64,000 nucleotides of DNA from Mya arenaria (Eukaryota; Mollusca; Bivalvia; Myida; Myidae): the NCBI RefSeq assembly GCF_026914265.1, contig NC_069132.1, positions 33,350,932 to 33,414,931 of the forward strand, given 5' to 3'. Under the pieces are notes generated by a model. The model was not told where the DNA came from and searched no databases. It saw only the letters and a list, made by a program, of their open reading frames with translations. A program made the position numbers and the translations under genes. Below are positions 37,480 through 49,700 of this stretch, piece by piece; within the stretch, counting starts at the first letter, position 1, and each line of letters starts with the position of its first letter.

Positions 37480-37727
37480 AGGACCTTCCACAGTGCCAAA
37501 GTGGGTGGGAAAGACCAAAAATTAAAATGTTTCTAAAGTGCAGGTTTTATTTAGTTTTGAGAGACAATCTTTTTTCAGGAGTAGAACATACATTCTTTGT
37601 GACATGTTTTGGGATAGTTTTTTGTGTCAAAATGCCCCAGACTACCTAATCAACAATGTCTTGTGGGTTCTTGATGCTATATTTTTAAATGAAAAAAATA
37701 TGACACATTCCGCACTGTGGAAGGCAT
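37480..37727. mobile_element. Possible MITE with short terminal inverted repeats
   Basis: CCTTCCACAGTGC at 37,484-37,496 is inverted as GCACTGTGGAAGG at 37,712-37,724. Flanking target duplications are not clear. Confidence 0.5.
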
Positions 37728-38129
37728 TGAACTTGGGACAGGTCCAACCAATTATCAAAGTTTTATACAATTTGCTACTGGTGTTTTTATAAGTTATCAT
37801 AACAATCCTTCTCCAAAATTAAAACAATAAATACAATGTATGCTGTAACATTTACATATTTAAACAATACATTAGTGCAAGTACTATATAAAGCAAAGCT
37901 GGAAGATTTATAATATTGCAAATTGTTAAGAAAATGTGAAGGTGTGCCGGTTCCAGAAAGGTAACTATCAATAATAAGAGCTGTCGTAAGACAGCGCGCT
38001 CGACTTCGCTGCTTTGACTTAGAAGTGAATACAATAATAATGTAATATTACCAAGTTTGGTCTATTTATGTCAAACCAAACTAAAATTATACAATATGTA
38101 AGGTGACTTTGATGCTGCCCTCCCACCAT

Positions 38130-39190
38130 CCGAAAAATGACGCAAGACATTCAAATAACTTGATTTCCCATTATGAAAATGTGGTAAAGAATATACAAAT
38201 ATGCCTTTCAAAAGAAATTAAAAGTGAAAAAAAGAATAATAATAATAAAAATTCAAGGGCCATATAGTATAGCCCTCCTTGTTTTCCCTTGGTAAAAAGC
38301 TGGTTAAGAATGTAAAAATGTGCCTATCAAAAGAAATTAAAAATATATATATATATTGAAGGGACATAATTTGTATCTAGGTTAAAATGGAGTTATGTTT
38401 CTTGTTGTAAGATGCTCGTAAATAATTTTGAATTTTATTAAGTGCATGGAATGAAAGGTATAGAAGTTTTTTTTATTTAAATCCCAAATTGCCCTCAACT
38501 TTTACTTGCCTAAAACTTTAACCTAAGTCAATCAGGGGCCATAACTTGTATTAAGGATATGGAGTTATGTAACCTCATTGGGTGATGGTCCTGAACAATT
38601 GTGTGAAGTATTAAGTTAATTGAATGAAGGGTATAGAAGTTATTAATAAATATCCCAACCTGCCCTAAAACTTTAACCTAAGTTCCATAGTCAATCAGGG
38701 GCCATAATTTGTATAAAAAAATAATATGGAGTTATCTAACCTCATTATGTGATGGCTCTGAACAAATGTGTGAAGTATTAAGTCAATTGAATGAATGGTA
38801 TTGGAGTTTTAAGTGAAAATCCCAACTTGCCCTAAAACTTTAACCTGCCCTAAAACTTTAACCTAAGTCAATCAGGGGCCATAACTTGTATTAAGGATAA
38901 TATGGGATTATGTAACCTCATTGTGTGATGGTCCTGAACAACTGTGTGTAGTATTAAGTCAATTGAACAAAGGGTATAGCAGTTATTTATAAATATCCCA
39001 ACCTGCCCTAAAACTTTAACCCAAGTTTCATAGTCAATCAGGGGCCATAATCTGTGTAAAGAATAATATGGAGTTATCTAACCTCATCATGTGATGGCCC
39101 TGAACAACTGTGTGAAGTATAAACTCAAGTGAATGTAGGGTATTGGACTTATAAGTGAAAATCCCAACTTGCCCTAAAACTTTAACCGGA
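38130..39190. repeat. Diverged tandem repeat of about 170-190 bp
   Basis: Each unit contains GCCCTAAAACTTTAACCTAA, then GTCAATCAGGGGCCATAA, then GGAGTTATGTAACCTCAT and a GGTATAGAAGTT-like end. Four or five copies lie between about 38,470 and 39,190; less clear related sequence extends left to about 38,130. The array ends against CGCCTACGCTGTGGCGAGTA (about 39,190), which may be the end of an interspersed element. Confidence 0.75.
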
Positions 39191-40422
39191 CGCCTACGCT
39201 GTGGCGAGTAGTATAGCCCATCTATTTTTCGAATAGTTGAGCTTAAAATAACTGACATGACATGGGTTAGGCAAATACAACAGGACAAACCTTGTAAGTT
39301 TTTTACACTATGCATGTAAATATACTGTACATTTACAAGGGTTTAGTTAAAGAGTTATGAAAGGGTGCTTTACTCAGTCCATTTTTGGTAGCACTCTTCT
39401 GCCCTCATGAAGACCAGCATGGGTACACTTCTGCCTTCATAGAATCAAATGCATAAGACTGTGAAACATATCTTTTGATTAACACTTATAATGTAATTAT
39501 AAATACATACACACTTAACATATTTGGTAATTGAAACCTTATATTACTTCAATTAAACACAACAATTAATGTCAAAATCATAATATTTAAGCTCTTAACA
39601 GCCTTATTCAACATGTTTGTGCCCTTTTTCTCCCTAAGCACCCTGTCTCTTTAAAAGCCTAGCAAACTCCTTATTATACGGAAAGGTATTAGCACTGGAA
39701 CAGCTTTCAATTTCAATTGTGTGCAAATGTTTTGTGTTCATGTTTAAATAATGTAAACAATTTACAACTTTGAGAAGCTACATAATTATATGTCTTATTG
39801 CATACACCATCTCACAAGTGACAACATCTGAACTATAAACAACAAATAATTCATTTATGAATAATTTAGTATTGCAGTTAATCAGTGTGTGAAAACATTT
39901 GGTCAGTGCATGTTAGTGAACTCCTAAGGACTTCAGGAGTATCGATGCAATGACCTATCAATGACGTCACTTGTTTGACGGAAGTCACATACATTTTGCC
40001 GTCATTTTACCAAACACAGACCTAATTTAAGTAGTATGATCAGAGGTATTCCAATTTAAATTTTGGGGTTCATTCAGTCAAAATCGCTTATACATAAGCG
40101 AACCATTCGTAACCCTCAATAACTAAATAATGCCACAAAAATATGCATGTGTTCTGGAAGTACCGGTATATTAGTTTAACAATTCTAAATTACTTTTAAT
40201 AAAGATATTTGTTATTCAATGTATTTCTATGGTTGCCAATTTTTCCTCTTGACACTTAGTATATTGTATATAAGTTCATCATCATGGGTATTCAGGGAAA
40301 TCCCTTCTGTTATGAAATGAAAATACAGCTGGTTTGTAATCTAAATGTTGATTTTATATAAAATATCATGAATGATACTGAACAGTACACTGTACAGTAG
40401 TACTTATTAAACTTATATATGT
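39191..40422. other. 3' flank of KIFBP, nothing recognised
   Basis: AT-rich. No gene or RNA seen. Confidence 0.45.
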
Positions 40423-40428
40423 TTTATT
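40423..40428 (-). terminator. Likely polyadenylation signal of KIFBP
   Basis: AATAAA on the minus strand about 110 bp downstream of the KIFBP stop codon at 40,540. Confidence 0.5.
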
Positions 40429-40539
40429 GCAATCCCTTATATGTCCATCATAAATACTATAATAATAAGTTACCAAAATAATACCAATAAGTTAATATAT
40501 CACTTCATACTTTGATTAAACACCTTGCAGACCACGAGC

Positions 40540-43500
40540 CTACATTTCCGCTTGCAATCGGACTCTTTCCATTTTTGCTGGAAGCAATTCAACCATTTCC
40601 TGACAGATATCTGCCTCTGTTTCAACTAATGGCTTTGCTGATGGGTTCTTTTTGCAGTAATCGACAACAAACTGGTAACAATCCTTACTTTTCTTCATAT
40701 TCAACAACCGTGTTTGCACATCCCCGGCTAAGAACTTTGAATACAATCGACCCATGCAGAACATTGCTACCAATCCCGGTCGAACATCATTGATTGGAAA
40801 TTCATCAGGATACACAGGTTTCCCTCCCTTCAAGGTGTTTAGGTATTCCTGATAATATTTGATACTCTCACTGACAAGTATGTTGATTTTCTTCACATGA
40901 TGAGGAGTGGGTCGAACAGTTCCCCCTGCAGCTTCAAGGATTGCTATCTTTAGGTCCATCATAGCGCTGTATGTGTCGGCAATTTCAAACATGAGCTGTC
41001 TGCACACAAGCAGGTAATGCTGTGGATTCAACTCATTCAAAATCTCTGTCAACATATCTATCCTTCTCTTGTGCATTTTACATTGCCTTTCTAAGTCTGG
41101 TTCAAAAAATGAAAGAAACTTGAAGGACAGACTGTGATCTTGCACAATGGATACATAGTCAGTGCAATGGTGCTCAAATTTGTAAAATTCTTTGGCTCCA
41201 TCTATCCATTTCTTGACAAGGAGGAAAATTTCGCGAGCCTCATCAAATGTTTTCAGGGTTTTGTCCGTTATTTTTTCTTCATGGGAGGTTACCTCCAGAT
41301 TGAACCTTTTTCCACCTTTCTTGAAAGCATTTTTTCTCAATTCATTGCTTCTTTTTGAAATTTCCTCTTTTTGATGTTTTAGTCTTTCTGCAATTTTCTC
41401 TGGATCTTCATCACCAAGCTGACCATTTTTTTCATCACTATTTTTAACATCAATACTATTTGGGGCAGCTGCTTCAGTATTTTCTGCTTGATTTGCACTA
41501 GTCTCTTGTTCTTCAATACTTTCATTATCATTTGACTTTTCCTTAGCCTGATCATCATCTTGATTTTCTGTTGCTTTATTAGAAACTCTTGAACAGCTGG
41601 AAGCACCTCTTTCATCACTGGCATTTTCAGACTGATTAGATTCTTTATCGGTGTCAACATTTTCGTTTTTATTTTCATCCGCATTCTCATCTATGTCCAT
41701 GTCATCTTTAGTTTTTCCAGCAGCTTCGTTAAGTAACTCTTCCCTGGAATATTCCATAAGACCAAGACCATATTTTATCCAGCATCGAACAATATCAGCC
41801 TTAGCTTGATGGAGCTTCTCCTTCTCCTCATCAGGACAATTTACTTCATCATTTGCTTCAGCCTGGGCGTACACCACTTCAGCACTTGCCAGGCAATGTC
41901 TTGATATAGTGAAGTCCCTGTTTGTCATGTAATACTGGGAAAGAGTAGCTGCATGCAAACACCAGTCCAATGGATCAAGACCAGGACTATCCAATTGCCG
42001 TTGTAAAGTCAGATGACAGTACTGACCGGAAATATCTGCCTCACCCAACTGCTGATATACTTGAGCAAAGTAGAACAATGTATGGGTGTATGCGCTTTCA
42101 AATTTCTTGGTTCTTTCAAGTTCAAGTTGACTAGTGTCTTCAACTTTAGGAGACAAATACTCATCTACAGAGCATGGAGCCCCACCAACTATGTCCTTAA
42201 AGTCAACATAAAGAAGCTCAGCCTGCTTGAAGCAATCAAGAGCTTCCTCAGGCTTTCCCCGTCCAGATTGTAAGATACCCATCTGATTCAGTGCTTCCTG
42301 ATAAATGCCCATTCCTTCTTTAGTCAACTTGAAATCTTCCATTTTATCAAGGCATTTTTGCAGATGTTCTTCACCAGTTGACTTTTCTTCTGTGGAGACA
42401 TAATTGATTCCTGAAATGAGAAAACCCCAAATCATTTAAACATGTAAATTGTTATAACAATAACTTACAGATGTACCAATGCGTAACAACATAATCCATC
42501 ATAAAAGTTATTACCGTACTTTAATCTGTTCAAAAATGTAAAATGAACAAAGCAACAGTGCGGTGTACGAATACATGCCATATCCTCATTCCTATTATCC
42601 CCAGGAATTTTGATGCAATTCACTATCTCCTGATGGGTTGAATATCCTCCATGTGGTAAGGAAAAACTTTCTTTTTGTAAACTAGTTTACTTTGTACAAT
42701 TAATTTTCTTGCGACCATCATGTATACTCAATACAGTGCATTTCAGTTAGAGCTGCACTCTCACAGATTGATTGTTTTGACAACCTTTAATTTTTTGTTT
42801 TGGAATGAGCCAATTTTGGCATTAATGTCTGTAAACAAGTGATATAAGACTGCTGACAAAAGAGCAAATCGCATTTTTCATATTTAATTTTGAAAATTGA
42901 AATTTATGACTAAAACGTTACCAACGCTTAAAGAAAATTATATTTTTTCTGCATTTTATCAAACAGTTAAGATCTGTTCTATTGTGAGTTATCTTATATG
43001 ACTGAATTGAAGGCATTGATGCCAAAATGAGCTGATTCTGAGACAAAAAAAGAAAAAAAGGCCAAAACTGTCAATTTATGAGAAAGCAGCTTTAAAAGGC
43101 ATTGCAGAAAAATAAAATGCCCACACTTGCACTTTTAATGATGATAGTAAAATAGTTGAGGGAAATAAATGCCCTTGCTTTCTTAACATAAATTTATTTA
43201 CATGGACCCATATGTGTATCTTTCTATGTTTATGGTTTTGCAGCGTTTACTGAACACGTAAAAATCCCTTTGCAAATGTCAAAATTCCCTCGTGAGGTCT
43301 CAAGAAATATGGAAAAAGTTCTCAATAAGCTTCAGTTGTATGGAGGCTATTTGTTGCCAAAAGTCCAGACGTGTTAATTCCTACAATGTGCTTCTTAATC
43401 GTACAAAATGTCTCTTACATTTGTCAATGTAGACGTGCTATTTGTTATTTCTATGCGTCAGTTTTTCCGTACTGATTTTACATTTGTCATTATAAAAGAC

Positions 43501-46500
43501 AAAATGCATAATTGCCAGATCTAAACTGTATAAACTCAATAAAACATTGATCGTATGATTTGCTTTTAACAATATGATGATGTAATTTAGAAAGTCGAAT
43601 CATGCATATGTAAAACTGCAATCGTACAGTCGACACTTGTATTCGTAAAATGAACACTTGCAGACCTACAAGTCCAGGTTTACAAAAGTCAATTGACAAA
43701 TTCAGAAATACAAGGATAGACGATTTCGCCTATACCTTATATGGTAAATGTCACGAAAAAAACGAAGGTGAATTGGCGGAACTAACGAATCAGATTTTCT
43801 TTTAGTTTATTTCTGTAAAATTTAGCCAGGGGATAACATCTTCGGCTACGGTTCAAATCACAGTCGGAGCACTATCTCTTTATTTCACAATAAAAACTTC
43901 ATTTAAAAAATAAATAAACTGAAGATCAATGTTCCTGAATGGGATATATGTCACCATATTATTCAGTTAATGACAGTTGGTGTATCTGAGCTGGGATTTG
44001 TAGGGCCACTGTCAGTTTTTTTTAATTATATAAAAGGGACTTATTAAAGGCCATCGGACAATGAGCATAGTCTTTTTCCTTAAAATTCCCCCAAGCAAGC
44101 AATTTTTTTATTTATTTTATTTATGAATGAACCATGGACGGCCCTTCCAGAGGAAGAACAGCGCTTCAACCCATTTGTGCTCCCAAGTTACGAATTACTG
44201 GGTCCGCCACTGTCAGGGGTGTACCTAGCCATACGCCAGCACGCCCGTGCGTATACATCAGTATTAGCTCCTAGAAATGACAAGAGCTCAAAATTCAAAA
44301 TCTAAATTAAAGCTAAGTTAATGAACATACATATATATATACAGGGTTGTTTTTTTACATAATTTCTGCTAGCGTCAAAAATGCTCGAATGGATCTGTGA
44401 AAAACTTTTTTAATATTCTTGATAGTGGGACACCTCTCCGGCTCCCGCACAATTTGATATATTAAGAATAAATTAATGAAATATCTTTAAATGACGAAAC
44501 CTTACTCAAGCATACAGGCGTTAAATTTAAAATGCTTCCTTCTGGTACGCCCCTGACTAAGTCATTCTTAAATGCTGTCCTCGCCTGGACGGCATTTTAG
44601 AATGACTAGCACCTGACTGTGAACCATAGGCATAAACAGTCAAGTAGGGGATGTCAAGAACATGAATAAATAGAGATATAGAGAGCCTTTTTTTCCATAT
44701 ATGAGAAAATAACGCGCAAATTTCCCGCTCCTAATGGGCAAGGGCTGCTTCACCTAAATGTGAAAAAAGTCCGGACTATTGTGTGTGGGTGGGGTATTAA
44801 AAGGTAGCCGCAAGTAATTTGGATTATTAGCAATAAATGAAATTGCATCTATATGATTGTTACAAATTAACTGTTACTTCCGAACTCTGTTAGACTTACC
44901 TGGTCCTTTGTTTAAGAAACGCGTTTCAAGCCAGGGGCGTAGCTAGCCCTCTATTCATGTGGATTCATAATTTTGCTAGGGGGTCTGAGGGCATGCCCCC
45001 TCAGAAACGGGCGTTCTGAGGTGCTTTAATTAGTACTGGAGAATAGACAGTATTAGGATTATGGAGTCAAGTACGCTATTGCAACTTCGGCTGATTTTTT
45101 TATTATATTTTTGTCAGAATCATGTGGATTTAGCCGCGTACTCGCGAATAGGCAGCTACGCACATGCAAGCTTGAATATGTATATAAATATCTCAAAAAG
45201 ACTGCCGTGAAGTGTTTAAATTTTATTTCCGGTACATTATCGAAAATGTATCAAGACATTTTAAACCACAACCAATACGGACCAGACACTTCCGACCTGG
45301 TTCAGGGACACTTAGGACCATGATGTTTTGTTTCTAGTTTAGGTCCAGTTTGTTTTATAAATATTACTTTATCATTAAGATGGTCTGATCATTTCTTCTA
45401 AATAAATATTCGTTACCAAATCATAGTCTAAAATGTCTTAATATAGATGATCCGTAATGCCCATAAGGTTCGCAATATCCATTGTCCAAGTGTCTAAAAT
45501 TGATTTAAATAGAGCCGAGCGATAGCGGAAATTTCCGAGAGACGAAAGGAGGAGTAAAGGCCGTGGTGAAGGCGGAGCTATCTATAAATAAAATTAAATT
45601 TATCTCGCAAACATGTTCAACTGCGAATGAAAAGTCACCATCATACAATGTACTTCGTAGAACTACGAACTGAAATTTGTCTTCTACAAACCGCATAGTA
45701 AAAATCGGCTTGTAAGTTTACAGAATGACGAGTGTTTACCATAACAACTCTATAAACACGACTGAATCTTCTGTTGAATAGATGCAACGAGAATAAAACT
45801 CCAATCGGCACAATGAAAAATGAAAATGTACAGTGTGAAATGTAAACATACAACCGATGCGTTGGCATTTGTAAAATGTGCATTGGTTAATCATCAATGT
45901 TACAAACTGTGACACATAAAACACACGCATACATGTCTGGACTTTTGGCAACGAATAGCCTCCATACAGTTGAACTGTCTTAAATTTTAACGAAACTGAC
46001 CAGCTCCTACTTAAAGCACTTTAAATTCACTAATTTTTTTAAATTTGAACCAACCCAATTGCCATTTGAATGGTTTATTTTGGCCGGCGTTTTGTTCTTA
46101 TTGACAACACTGTGGCATAAATTGTGTACTGTCCAGGTTAGGTGATAGACCCTAGCTCACCAAATGGTGGGAATAAAGCCTCGAGGATTTGGGTAACACC
46201 ATTTTCGTGCACCAGAGCAATTTTGCTATGTGTACAATATTAGATTTATCATTTATATCAAACCTGTCATGTTAGCCAGGCGAGTTAAAACCTCTTATAG
46301 TTATACCTAGTTTCAGTTCCAAAGCAGACCAAACGAAGTAGAAATCTTCGTCCCAGTGGTGTTTGTCTGCTGTTTTTTTAATGAGTTTGTGCACAGATTT
46401 GTAAATTCCTCTTGCATGGTACAAAGACCTATATGGTTCGTCTTCAGGATCATCTTTTGCAAGTTCTTCAGTGTACTTTTTGGCCTCAATTAGCTGATTA

Positions 46501-46538
46501 TATCCCTCATTTTCGAGAATATCTTTCCAGGAAGCCAT
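40540..46538 (-). CDS. KIFBP: KIF-binding protein (KBP/KIAA1279), complete, 700 aa
   Basis: Two exons: 46538-46307 (MASWKDILENEGYNQL..., 77 codons plus one base) and 42410-40540, joined in phase 1 to give LELKLGINYVSTEEKSTGEE. The total is 2,103 nt, exactly 701 codons. Similarity to vertebrate KBP runs the full length: YTHTLFYFAQVYQQLGEAD, AATLSQYYM, IVRCWIKYGLGLM, CKMHKRRIDML, VCRQLMFEIADTYSAMMDLK, ending with a MVELLPAKMER motif. KBP is an alpha-helical TPR-like protein that binds kinesin motor domains and restrains them from microtubules, and it is needed for axon growth. The protein is longer than human KBP (621 aa, from memory) because of a low-complexity Asp/Glu/Asn/Lys insert at about residues 310-414. 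A 3.9-kb first intron holds repeats. It is divergent from the SDR gene at 46,778. Confidence 0.96.
42747..43095. mobile_element. TTAA-flanked MITE, family 1, copy 3
   Basis: Left end TTAGAGCTGCACTCTCACAG, right end GAGAAAGCAGCTTTAA. The interior resembles copy 1 (AAGTGATATAAGACTGCTGA; GAGCCAATTTTGGCATTAAT). It lies in the KIFBP intron and is older than copy 1, judged from its decayed ends. Confidence 0.75.
43333..45973. repeat. Pair of inverted repeats about 2.6 kb apart in the KIFBP intron
   Basis: CTGGACTTTTGGCAACGAAT then AGCCTCCATACAGTTGA at about 45,937-45,973 is the reverse complement of TGTATGGAGGCTATTTGTTG then CCAAAAGTCCAG at about 43,338-43,369. These are likely ends of one element or two copies in opposite orientation. 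The interior shows no gene. Confidence 0.65.
44925..45010. repeat. Interspersed repeat fragment
   Basis: CAGGGGCGTAGCTAGCCCT and GCTAGGGGGTCTGAGGGCAT then GCCCCCTCAGAAA form a motif pair that I associate with a common animal interspersed repeat. Related words (GGGGTGTACCTAGCC near 44,216; GGTACGCCCCTGACTA near 44,545) occur close by. Confidence 0.45.
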
Positions 46539-46777
46539 CTTGGATGCCAGTCAGTCACGCAGTGAATACAATATTTTTTCAACGAAAAAGTATTTGCAAT
46601 TTTTGAAAGTCAGTTTTTCTCTTATTGAATACGATAAGAATAATATGTATTTTTTAATTTCATAATTACTATTTACGTTGGTGACAATTATCTGCTTGAC
46701 ACTGGATCTAAAACGAAAGTAGAACTAGTGTGTCCCTGACCTACATGTACATGTCATTTAACACTGAAAGTACAATT
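46539..46777. promoter_or_regulatory. Shared divergent promoter region between KIFBP and the SDR gene
   Basis: KIFBP (minus) and the retinol-dehydrogenase-like SDR (plus) have start codons only about 240 bp apart and transcribe away from each other. The gap must hold both 5' UTRs and core promoters. No TATA box or named site can be assigned with confidence. Confidence 0.5.
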
Positions 46778-49700
46778 ATGGAAGAATCGTGTATTTCCAA
46801 GTTTTTCGCGGATAATTGTGGGTTTTTGACATACGGGGTAATAGGAGGTATATATACATTTTATTATTATTATTTTGTTATGTGGCAATATATGTTATGT
46901 TTTATCTGGGACTACTTTAATTCATGTACATGTAGTGTAGGTACAAGTATCCCGGGATCTGGGATACATTTCACAGTACATGTAACTCAGTTTTGTCAGA
47001 CGAGCTATCTGGTCATAATGACATAGATAGCATCTTTGGGTTTTAGAACTGAAATGCATGTGTCAAATATTAAATTTTATTATCTAGTACAAACTTAAAT
47101 TTATAATAAAAAAGTGTATACATCTGGCAGTTTGTTATTGGTCTCAGATCAAACCTTTGTTACACAATACTGTGTACTGTATAGATGCCATGGAAAAGGT
47201 TCGTGTTCTAAATAATAGATGTATTAACTTAATTCATCTTCAAGCCCCTGTGATATATTTTTTTAACCTTATTTTCATTCCATCTTATTTCCCGTGTTAG
47301 AGTTCATGTAAAGTAATTGTTATATAGTTTCATGCAATATTATATCAAATGTGTGTGATATTGCAGATCTGATTAACATCATTTATATACCAGGTAATAT
47401 TATTAAATTAATTTCAGTCATCGAAATGTCTCCAAGGCACAAGTGTGTTTCACATCATGGTATATAAAATCCATCAATTTTGAGCTGACCCGGAAGCAGG
47501 ACATGCGTGCTTGTGCTTGTTTCGACCACTGCCATTTATTGTTTTACATTAAATAACCCTTCGTCGTCCCCACCCCGCCCGCGAGTTGGGCAAAACATTT
47601 ACAGGGACACAACCCACCCTAACCCTTTCTCGTTCACCAGAGTAATGATGCTATGCGTACCAAGATAAGATTTATCATTATCAAAACTCTGATTAATGCG
47701 AATGCCCTAACCAAACCCTAGATAAAATTTAAGCCATTTCAGTTTAAATATGATGGGTTAAATATGCATCCTTTTTTATCAAATTAAGCCACAACCAATA
47801 AATGTCGAATCCCTGATCAATATGTAATAAATACAACATGTATATCAGTGGTATATCGGGCAATTATCTGCAGTAAAGATTGTTTTCAATTTTTAACTGT
47901 AATTTTAAGCGCCCCAGTAGTTTTACAATCATGTACATTGGGATATACGGACAGGTATCATAGGATCTGGGACATGTGCGTCACATTTAAATCAGGGAAA
48001 AGAACTAATTAAAGATACTTTTATGTCTATTAAAACATCGGTGTGTTCCAAAGCATGCATCTTTAATATTGTAGGAAGGAATTGGCAAATATTTCCAAAG
48101 ATACGCCTATAAGGTAATTTCACGAACCTCCTTGCAAATTAATAACTGCTAAATAATAGGATGTGTAACACTTAACTATGACCATATGCTAATTTTATTT
48201 ATTTTTGGAAAATATTGTTTTCATTTTATATATTTCCCCATTAAGTTAGCACAAAGACGAGCCGCTGTATAAAAATGATTGAATGTAACATATATCGTGC
48301 ATACAGCAGCAGATGGCCATGTCTGTAAACCTTTACAGTGGCGTGGAAAGTTAAAGGGACTAGACACCAGATGGTCCCAAAATCGGCAAAAATGGTATTT
48401 CCTCAATACAAACCTAGACTTATTAAAACGAGCTGTATGCGGCCGATAAAACAACACTTTACATGATAAAAAGACTATTTTGTCGCTGTCTCGGCAAAGT
48501 TTACTTAAAATAGCTGGTATTTACGTGATAGACACACCCAGTAAAATTCAAATAGGAAAAATATGTAAAAACTACGGAAGTTAATGTGTCGTTAGTTTGA
48601 CAATTTTCTTTTTTTTTCTTGCAATGATATCATGGGTGTCTAGTCCCTTTAAAAGTTTACAAAGTGCTTTCGCAGGAGGTATAACTATGTTTGTCCCTCT
48701 TCGTCATTATCTGTGCAAGGGCTATGTTGTCCGTAGTCGTCGTTATCAGCGCCACGGATGACTTTGTTCGGCGTTATCGGCGTCACGGGTCACTTTGTCC
48801 TTCGTCGGCGTTATCGGCGTCACGAGCGACTTTGTCCGTCGTCGGCGTTATCGGCGTCACGAGCGACTTTGCTCGTCGTCGGCGTTATCGGCGTCACGGG
48901 TCACTTTGTCCGTCGTCGTCGTTATCGGCGTCACGAGCGACTTTGTTCGTCGTGGGCGTTATCGGCGTCACGAGCGACTTTGCTCGTCGTCGGCGTTATC
49001 GGCGTCACGGTACACTTTGTCCGTCGTCGGCGTTATCGGCGTCACGGGCTACTTTGTCCGTCTCGGCGTTATCGGCGTCACGAGCGACTTTGCTCGTCGT
49101 CGGCGTTATCGGCGTGACGGGTCACTTTGTCCTTCGTAGGCATTATCGGCATCACGGGTCACTTTGTCCGTCATCGGCGTTATCGGCGTCGCTGGTCACT
49201 TTGTCCGTCGTCGGCGTTATCGGCGTCACGGGCTACTTTGTCCGTCGTCGGCTTTATCGGCGTCACGGTACACTTTGTCCCACCATCCGACAGCATATGG
49301 ACAGCGCTAAATACCGCAGCATATTAAAACTTGCAGGCAAAACTGTCTGTAATCAACGACTAATTTAATGTTGTTTTCCAGTATGTGCGTTTCTCACCAT
49401 CCGACAGTATATGCAGGGCCCAAAATGCCGCAGCACATTGAAACTGGCAGGCAAAACTGTCCTTATAACAGGAGCGAATACCGGCATTGGGAAAGAAACC
49501 GCAAAAGATCTGGCCAAGAGAGGTAGTGTAACTTAGATGTTCACCAGTATTTATTAAAAAAAAAAAAAATAAGGATTTATCGCATTTGTTCGTGGGTTCA
49601 TAATTATTCATCACGATAAGAAATACATGTGGTATAATATTTTGCAGCTGGGTTTTTTTTTATTAAAGAATGGCTCTCGACATCATATATATTATGCTTG

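Noticed and set aside
48691-49368. 225-codon Arg/Ser-rich frame
   Set aside because: Arises from the 37-bp repeat cycling through all three frames; overlapping plus-strand frames are equally open.
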